In this document: positions 57,148-64,000 of the stretch, piece after piece
How the letters are laid out: the number at the start of each line of letters is the position of its first letter
Position numbering within the stretch: the stretch's first letter is position 1
Source: Pholiota molesta
Taxonomy: Eukaryota; Basidiomycota; Agaricomycetes; Agaricales; Strophariaceae
DNA length: 64,000 nucleotides
Assembly: GCA_014925825.1 (NCBI GenBank)
Contig: JACGCK010000074.1
Coordinates: 62,001-126,000 of the forward strand
Direction: 5' to 3'
Program-made: the position numbers and the translations under genes
The notes under the pieces: model-generated
Databases searched by the model: none
What the model was told of the DNA's origin: nothing
Seen by the model: only the letters and a program-made list of their open reading frames with translations

Positions 57148-60100
57148 TGGTGGTGTATGTTGGGAGATGGTAAGGGCAGATGCCAGACGCCGTTTATAAC
57201 AGCCGCAGGCGATAACAACACAAGTCAACTCCAAATCTCACTTCCGCTTTTGGGGCAGATCGGGTGTCCGAATCAACCCGACTCGGCTCGCGACGACTCA
57301 GAGTCGCCACGGGCCGCTTTAGATCCGCCCTCTGCCTGCCCCCCACGACGCTCGCCTCGACGTTCGCGACGCACCGCGCAATTGTTGTCCGGCGTTGCCA
57401 GCCACGTCCAGGGTGACACAATGCTGCTTCGCAGACATTGTCGACGGGGTTCCCTGTTGTCCTTGTTGTTGCGGTTCTTGTTCCTCATCAGTCCTGCCCT
57501 TCTTTTCCCATCCTGACTCGCGACCGCGGTTCGTTTTCCCTTGCACCTTTTGTCTGCCTTTGGGATCTTACGTTGTCAATATGGAAGCGCTGCAATGTAC
57601 ATAACCAAGGACAATGAGCTCTACGAATAGATGCGACTTCTACTAGTCACGTATGACTATAGGCTGTGCACCCAGTTCTCTTAACCTCAAACTCAATGCT
57701 CTGATGCGATGCTTCAATGACGGACTCCTGGCTTCCGACGGATCCTGCGTCGCATTCTGTCGCATTCTAGACGGAGGCGCGTCTAGGCGCGATCGGTGTC
57801 GTGTCACCACACGGCGCCGGGCGCACAGACCATCCGCGGCGCATACCCGTGACATCATCAGCGTCCAGCACAGCACCGACTCGCCCGCCGTCCGACACCC
57901 ATTCAGTTCGCCCAACATTGAACAAACGATATCAGACATATGACATGCAGTGAACACTGCACGGTATGTGTAACGTCAATACGAATTTAGATGGTCTACT
58001 CATCAAAAGGAATGATTAATGACCCACTATTGCTCCGCTCGCACCTTCTTCGTGCATTGTCCGCTATTCCCTCTCACTCCCGTCCCGTCTTCCTCTGCAA
58101 TCCCTCTGCATCTCTTCTCCCAACACAAACACAAGATCAAGGACCTGCCCCACGCCGTCGATCATCACAGATCGCTTATCACCGTCGAGCTGCTGCTGCG
58201 CATTCAATCAATTTGAGCGTACGCGGATATAAACCCCCGTTACCGTATAAGCACCCGCACCGCCTCGTCAAAGGTACTTACTTACGATACGCATTCCAAT
58301 CCTATGTATTATCGCGCACCGTAAATACATAGATCGATCCATCCCACACTTCTACTTACTTACTTACTTACATAGATAGATGTGGATTACCGTCGCTCTA
58401 TGTACGACGACTAGTATTCCCGTCTCGTCTGCGGCAACTCGCGCGCTTCGATTCCCATACATACATACGAAGCAGCACCCGCAAAAAGCAGTTCCAACTT
58501 CCAAATCACCGTCGTGCTACAGCGCAACAGGTCTATGTTTTCGGAGCGGTCGCATCAGGAAGAGTCTCCGTCAGTCACTAGTCTAGTCAACCGCAATCGG
58601 AATCATAATAGTTATAGTACTTCACAACACCCTCCCTTCTTTGCTGAAAACAGCCCGGTGGGGTGGCCGATCGTGCCTGGTCCAAAAATGCCCCATCCCA
58701 TCGTATGTATCGTCCATGGAGGGTTGCTGGGGAGTGCTTATTCTTGTTCTTATTCTTATTCGTATAGGGAGAGATCCACGCCCCGGTCTTCGGTCGTACT
58801 CTATGTATGTATCGATCTGTGCTATCTTCCGCCTCGTCAGTGGGTACCTTGGTTAAGTTTGATTTGGCTTCGCCTTCTATTGGGTTGACAGCTGCCCCAA
58901 AACTCATTATCGGCCACCGCCTCTTCCTATTCATTGACTCCACGGTTCTGCATCTCTATTCTTATTTTACGAAACGCGAGCCTCATGGCGCTCTCCATAA
59001 CCCCGCCATCCCTGTAAACCCTAACCCACCCGAGTCACCATTGCGAACTAATTCCAATGGCGAATCGCGCCTCTGGCTCCATGAAATTTAAACTAGCGCA
59101 CCTGTAATGCGGTCTGTTTTATCAATAACAAGAGACTAGTGCACCAGTGGCAGCGTAGCGGTCTAGCGCCCGAGCCTAGGGCCTGGCCTTTGGATTTTGG
59201 ACATCCGGTTCCTCAGGGCTCTTCTGAGTCCCTTTCCGCCAATTACTTACTGACCTTCTTATGCCTGTGTATGCACGCCAGGTCTCTCCTCTTCATTAAT
59301 CGAAATGGACTGGGATTCACCTCCTTCATGTGAGGTCGCGTGCGTAGATGCATAACGTACTTACATGGCGATACACGTGTTATAGATGCTGCGCACCGAA
59401 GGCGCCGAGTTGGCTCGAAATTCGAATCCGTGTTCAGGTAGCTATTAGTCAAGAGAGAGAGAGAGGTATGTTCTGAGCAGAGGTGTTATCCTTCTACGGC
59501 TACGGCTACTATTGTCTTTCCTTGGCCTGTCTGGCATACATATGTGTGGGCGATGATAAAAAATGAAGAATAACGTTTCGCGGCTGGTGCTTTCGGCGCT
59601 TAGCAAGACACGCGGCGGTGGAGAGGGTTCAAACCTCTACCTTCCGTGTGTTTCTTATCTCGCAAGGGAAACCAGTCAGGGACTCAGGGATTCCGTCCAC
59701 TGCGTTGGCCTGCATTTGCACTACCTCATTAATTAATCAAGATATGGAAGACTCGGAACAAGCTCTTTCTCTCTACCCAGACCGTTTTCCGGTTCCGGTC
59801 AAGTCAGCGGGATGCATGGTATCCCGTCGTCATCTTCTTCTCGCGGCTTCCCGAAATGACAACAGACATATTCACATCCATCTCATTTCGGGATCCATTT
59901 CCGTCTCGCACTGTCAAAATTCCCGTGGGAGACCACTTAGGGGAGACCAGTGGGGAGAGGACGGAAACCACGCGCGCTGGGCGCTAAACATGCACGAATA
60001 TTTCGTCGTTACCTGTATGCGTGCAGGCAGGCAGCGCCGTGTGCCTTGCTCCTTCAAGTTTGAAGGCCGGCCGCTTGTTTTCTATAGCTGGAATTCAAAG

Positions 60101-60896
60101 GGCGCAGTCGCACCGGCTGCGACACTGGAGACTGGAAGCTGATGTGGGGTGGGCGGTTCGTGGCGTTAGCGCGTTCGCCTGCGTTCGTCTGGTGACTTGG
60201 GCTCGTGGATACTGGGGTGCTTGGGAGGATACATACCGAGAAGAATAAGTAAGGGTTGGAGAGCGGTAACGAGACCCCATCCCGTATATGTTACAATATA
60301 TTCTCATATTCTATTCTCGTCTGCGTTCTCCTCCCATGAGAGGGTCACATGCACGGTTTTCCATCCCAGAAGAGAGGGCAAGGTACGAAAGAATGGCAAT
60401 TGCCGCGAAGCATTGAAGACGATTGAAGGAGAACTTGAGAAGAGAGAAGACGCGGCGAGGCGTAGTAACATGGAAGAAACCGACGGGCGTTTTGGGTTCT
60501 GGTGGATGTTTTTGTTTTGAATAACTTGGAAGTCCGTGATACCAAACTGATAGTATTCAGGGTCTGCCAAGCATTCATCAAAGGGATGTTATCCTTACTT
60601 GCAACCAGATCTGACATACGTTCTTATGTCTTACCAAAAATGGTATATTCCATGACTGGGAGGACGTTGTATGTAGTAGGGATCAAACCCCTTAGCGGGT
60701 TTGTTCTATATCTGTAATCACCTGGTCCTGGTTCAGATCAATTCGCAGATACAACGAGTCCAAGAATCAAGACAAACGAAAGGATTTACGGAAGGGCTGG
60801 CCAATGTATACTTTATTCCAGCATAATCGTACTCAACCGAATCTCCCCAACTGAAAATCAGCCTATGAGTGCAGTTATATTATCGCTTGGCTACAT
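57148..60896. other. Gene-poor region, no gene supported
   Basis: About 3.7 kb with only short open frames of random composition. A small TTAC tetranucleotide repeat lies at about 58352-58371 and a GA run at 59450-59463. Confidence 0.4.
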
Positions 60897-62009
60897 CTAG
60901 TTTGGAGAAGGCATGTTTCCTACTAACTTCTCGAAGGCTAGAGCGATTCGCGATAGATGGGTATTGATAGATGCGAGATTAGCGTCAACTGAAGTCAGCC
61001 TTGCGTTCAACTCGGCCAGTGTGGATTCAAATTGTATGCCCTCCGTTGTCGGGGCGGAGCTCGAGCTCGAGGATGAATTCAGAGCAGGTGGGGACATTTG
61101 CTTTACATCGTCCAAGTCGTCATCTTGAGGAAAGACTGGAGCGGCGTAATCGACCAAAGGAGGTAGTCCAACGGTTTCCGTCGCGTACTTGATTGGGCGC
61201 ACCTCTCCAGAAGGTTCTCCGTATGATGGGCAAGGGACATAATAGACGGCGCCAAAATGTTTCTGAGGGAATTTTTGCCCATCGTGGAGTATGATCTTAA
61301 AGGCGTAGACGCTCTGGCAGGACAGGTCGACCAGCACATATGCAGACCACGCCCATACGCCAGGAAAGAGCTCCTGCCCGATTCCGAGATCCAGCTCGGT
61401 TACGTCCTTTTGGATGGCCTGGAAAACGGCCATGCTGAGCATCGTGGGCGTGATTTCTGTACCGTGAATGGTGATCACTGCTGCAGTGCTTGAAGCCACG
61501 CTCACATGGACAGTTTGGCGGTCAAAGGTAATATAATTGTCGAGGAAAAGGAGGTCAATATCGTTCGAATTAGGTTTCTGGAAAGTCAACAACGAAGGCT
61601 GAAACACATATTCGAGCACGAGAGAACACGTTTCGCCTTCAACATCCTCCAAAATCAGCTTGACGCGTAGAGGTCGATATCGCGCCAGGAAGGCTCGATC
61701 TTTCCAAGTAATTTGCAACTTTTGGTCGTCTTCCGTTCGAGGAATAGTCACCTCAAACTTGATGGTCCACGACTGTCGAGGATCGATGGTAATGGGCAGC
61801 AGGTTATCGACGCTCTCCAGTAGCTGTAGTTTCGTGACGGGCGCGTACTCAGTGTCGCCAACCAAGCGATACAGAGCCCATGCAGACGTGATGCTAACAG
61901 AATTCGACGAACCAGAAACGTTATTGTTGAACAAAGAAACTGTTCCTCGAAAAGAATCAGAGTCGAACGGCGAGAAGTTTGGATTAGCGACTAAGGGTGG
62001 ATCCGACAT
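60897..62009 (-). CDS. Uncharacterised beta-rich protein with C-terminal coiled coil
   Basis: Unspliced 370-aa frame from ATG 62009 (MSDPPLVANPNFSPFDSDSF). The first 280 residues look beta-rich (alternating hydrophobics such as LRVKLILEDVEGETCSLVLE, HVSVASSTAAVITIHG). A Ser-rich linker (LNSSSSSSSAPTTEG) and a short coiled-coil-like end, LAELNARLTSVDANLASINT, follow. I do not recognise the family. Its start codon overlaps the last 19 bases of the gene upstream on the same strand in a different frame, so the two may be transcribed together or spliced into one product. Confidence 0.6.
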   Translation of the reverse strand: MSDPPLVANPNFSPFDSDSFRGTVSLFNNNVSGSSNSVSITSAWALYRLVGDTEYAPVTKLQLLESVDNLLPITIDPRQSWTIKFEVTIPRTEDDQKLQITWKDRAFLARYRPLRVKLILEDVEGETCSLVLEYVFQPSLLTFQKPNSNDIDLLFLDNYITFDRQTVHVSVASSTAAVITIHGTEITPTMLSMAVFQAIQKDVTELDLGIGQELFPGVWAWSAYVLVDLSCQSVYAFKIILHDGQKFPQKHFGAVYYVPCPSYGEPSGEVRPIKYATETVGLPPLVDYAAPVFPQDDDLDDVKQMSPPALNSSSSSSSAPTTEGIQFESTLAELNARLTSVDANLASINTHLSRIALAFEKLVGNMPSPN

Positions 62010-63870
62010 GGTTTGAGAATCATACGATGCGTCGGCGGGATAACCGCCTTGAAATCTGTTCGAACGCTTCGGGAAGGTTCCATCTGCAGTGCTGGACCAA
62101 CGCGGACAGGCTTCGGTAGAACATAAGGGCTGTCAGGGGTGTATGAGAGCAATCCGCCTTTGGAGATCGTTACGACTTCACCGTCTTCCAGACAATTTTC
62201 GAGATCGATGGGACAAAGCTGTACGTGGGGATGAGTAGACGTTGCAGCCTTAGCACTGATTTTGATCCCCGTAATCCGTCCAGAATCCGATAGAACCCAT
62301 TCTCCCATAGCATATTGATGTGCATCTAGCGATGTCCTGAAGATCAGAGTATTTCCCGAAGATCGAATAGCGTCGTTGACGTCGCGTAAGTCAGCGGTGG
62401 TGAAAGTATCGAAGAAGTAGTGTCCTCGATACCACACTGCTCCTATCATGATATACAGCGTATTTTCTGCGACACGAGCGCCTTCTCGCGACCAGCCGAA
62501 CAATTGCCCAACGGAGGCGTTCTCCTGCGAGTCGGTCTCTAGGTCTGCATCTAGCACGGATGCCCATTCCTGGAACGTGTTGATGTTCGCCCATACGCTC
62601 CGAATACGAGGGAAAAGTTGCCGTAGGGATAATCACAATGGTGCTTGGCGCGATGAGATCCAGATTGGCACGGGAAGGTACTGTCGCAGCAATCGTACAG
62701 TTTTTCTTCGTATGATAGCTGTCTGTGGAATGAAACGAGCAGGCGTTCGGGCCATTGGCGCGGGTGGTAAACTCCTTTTCGCACTGTACGCAAACAAACT
62801 TCCGTTCGGCCTCGAGCGATAGTAAATTCAGAGCAGCATTTCTCAGACCGTCGACAATAGATGAGTTAATGTTATCGCGTAGAAGGCTTTCGAGGTGGGC
62901 GTGATTCTGCTGTATCGATTCGGTGATGTTCGTGTTAAGCTGCTCCATAACCGAATCGTCCACGACGAGATGTTGCTGGCGGGCAAACTCTCCGACGAGC
63001 TCGGGATTGCGAACGACAGCGTCGACGCTGCCGCCATGCGCAGAGATAAAGCTTGCCCCCGCTGCATCTCCCGCATCAGCAGGAACGGGGCGCGTGAGGA
63101 TATCGAGCTGGACGGTTTGATGAATCTGGAGGCTGATGAGAAGATCGTTAGAGCATTTGTTGACAGCGTCGACGCAAGTGGTGAATTTCTCGCGATTAGA
63201 GAGCCGGAGGCGGCGAGCAACGCGGCCTTGCTTGCGGTACGCAACAATAAGCGCTATAGAGTCTTTCGTCGCTTCGTGCATGCGGTCTACGATTTCAACA
63301 ACCGAGGGCGTTTGCTTGACCTTCTCGAGTAGGGGGACAGTGACGTTTCTGTACATGAATGTGATCCGTTCGACGAGGTCGCTGCATTTGACGTCGACCT
63401 CCGTAGCGCGTTTCTCCAGGTCGATGATGATCTTGAGGAGCACGAACGCGGGAGCGACAAACGGGAGCACCTTGCCCACTTCGGAGATCTGATCCAGAAC
63501 TTGAATCGCGGCCGACAACACAGGGTTGTTGCTGATAGCTGGGTCGAGCACATTGGCCACGTTGATCAAACGCGACGTTTTGGGAGGTGGATGTGAGTCT
63601 AACAGGCTAGAGGGGTCTTCGATAGAGTTTTCCTGAGCGGCGGGCTCGTTCGTCGCAGCCTCTTGTGGCTGATCAGTAGAGGAGGTTGAGACAGGAGCTG
63701 AACCAGATGCGTCTTCAGCAGTAGGAGTGTCTTGTGAAGCAGGCTCGTTGGGCGTGTCTTCATGAGGCTGATGAGGCTGTTGTACGGCGACTAGATTGTG
63801 TTCCCTAGCAATGAAGCACGCCCCGTCAGCGCGCAAAATTCTGGTAGAAAGAAAACTGCAGAGCGTACAT
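61991..63870 (-). CDS. Protein with possible MLKL/HeLo-like helical N-terminus and zinc motif
   Basis: Proposed exons 63870-63869, 63804-62637 and 62569-61991. The ATG is formed across the first splice junction (AT|G), giving MEHNLVAVQQ. After a Glu/Pro/Gln-rich leader comes a predicted all-helical region, VLSAAIQVLDQISEVGKVLP then FVLLKIIIDLEKRATEVDVK, ERITFMYRNVTVPLLEKVK, MHEATKDSIALIVAYRK and LLISLQIHQTVQLD. This resembles the four-helix N-terminal domain of fungal MLKL/HeLo-type proteins; that is inference. A CVQCEKEF...NACSFH motif follows, likely zinc-binding. The intron 62636-62570 joins PSTI to EWASVLDAD and a beta-rich C-terminus, resolving an apparent frame change. About 582 aa. Confidence 0.6.
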
Positions 63871-64000
63871 CTCGTTGGTGATTTCGGGCTAGTGTAGTCG
63901 AAGAGGTTGGACCCATCTCATCGTGTATGCATCTCTACATATATGCTGTGTACCGAATATCATTTTGGGATGACTGCAGGTTGCCATAGAATAGAGCTGA
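63871..64000. other. Upstream region, cut by window end
   Basis: 5' UTR and promoter of the minus-strand gene. An upstream ATG near 63912 is out of frame with the main ORF. Confidence 0.35.

Noticed and set aside
59618..60142. 174-codon plus-strand open frame
   Set aside because: Composition looks random and there is no start context or family match.
62391..62569. Apparent frameshift in the helical-domain gene near 62600
   Set aside because: A canonical 67-nt intron (62636-62570) joins the two frames in phase, so no error or decay is needed.

Overview
This window looks like nuclear DNA of a filamentous basidiomycete, probably an Agaricomycete. Genes are split by many short introns (mostly 50-70 nt, GT..AG), coding exons are GC-rich, tRNA genes carry small introns, and the gene content fits mushrooms: F-box/LRR-like families, a HET-domain gene, an HsbA-like cell-wall protein, DUF7702 and DUF6534 membrane families. 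No bacterial-style operons are visible. Species cannot be told from the sequence alone.

Layout. 0-1.3 kb: 3' part of an SR-protein kinase. 2.1-3.5 kb (-): F-box/LRR-like protein. 4.0-13.6 kb: two direct copies of a duplicated block (HsbA-like gene followed by an uncharacterised multi-exon gene); a third, inverted copy of the uncharacterised gene lies at 19.65-21.67 kb. Copy 1 carries two non-autonomous DNA transposons (hAT-like, 8-bp target duplication; TA-flanked mariner-like) that are absent at the matching sites of the other copies. 13.9-16.0 kb (-): accessory subunit of queuine tRNA-ribosyltransferase. 16.1-16.8 kb: a long fold-back element, next to an intron-bearing tRNA-Glu. 17.9-19.15 kb: a GC-rich paralogue of the first F-box/LRR-like gene. 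23.5-27.1 kb: 16-exon GH3 beta-glucosidase. 28.0-29.0 kb: DUF7702 membrane protein. 29.7 kb: tRNA, probably Trp. 30.0 kb: relic of a HET gene 3' end. 31.9-34.3 kb: long-chain acyl-CoA synthetase. 34.9-35.6 kb: C2H2 zinc-finger protein. 35.7-36.1 kb: DUF6534 remnant. 36.5-38.1 kb (-): casein-kinase-1-like protein lacking the catalytic Asp. 39.0-40.3 kb (-): disordered protein. 41.5-45.0 kb (-): Cnn_1N/CM1 coiled-coil MTOC protein. 45.8-48.3 kb (-): HET-domain protein plus upstream exons. 48.7-49.45 kb (-): DUF1349-like protein. 50.4-52.3 kb: decayed F-box gene. 52.3-56.1 and 57.2-60.9 kb: gene-poor, flanking a disordered protein gene (56.2-57.1 kb, -). 60.9-63.9 kb (-): two overlapping genes, one with a possible MLKL/HeLo-like helical N-terminus and a Cys/His zinc motif.

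There is no single pathway. Themes are housekeeping (splicing kinase, tRNA modification, MTOC, lipid activation), plant-polymer use (GH3), and fast-evolving families (HET, F-box, duplicated block) mixed with small transposons. A recurring oddity is that at least six otherwise well-formed genes would close perfectly if one G or C were added at a short G/C run. This suggests indel errors in the underlying assembly, or less likely parallel pseudogenisation, and matters for every gene model here.
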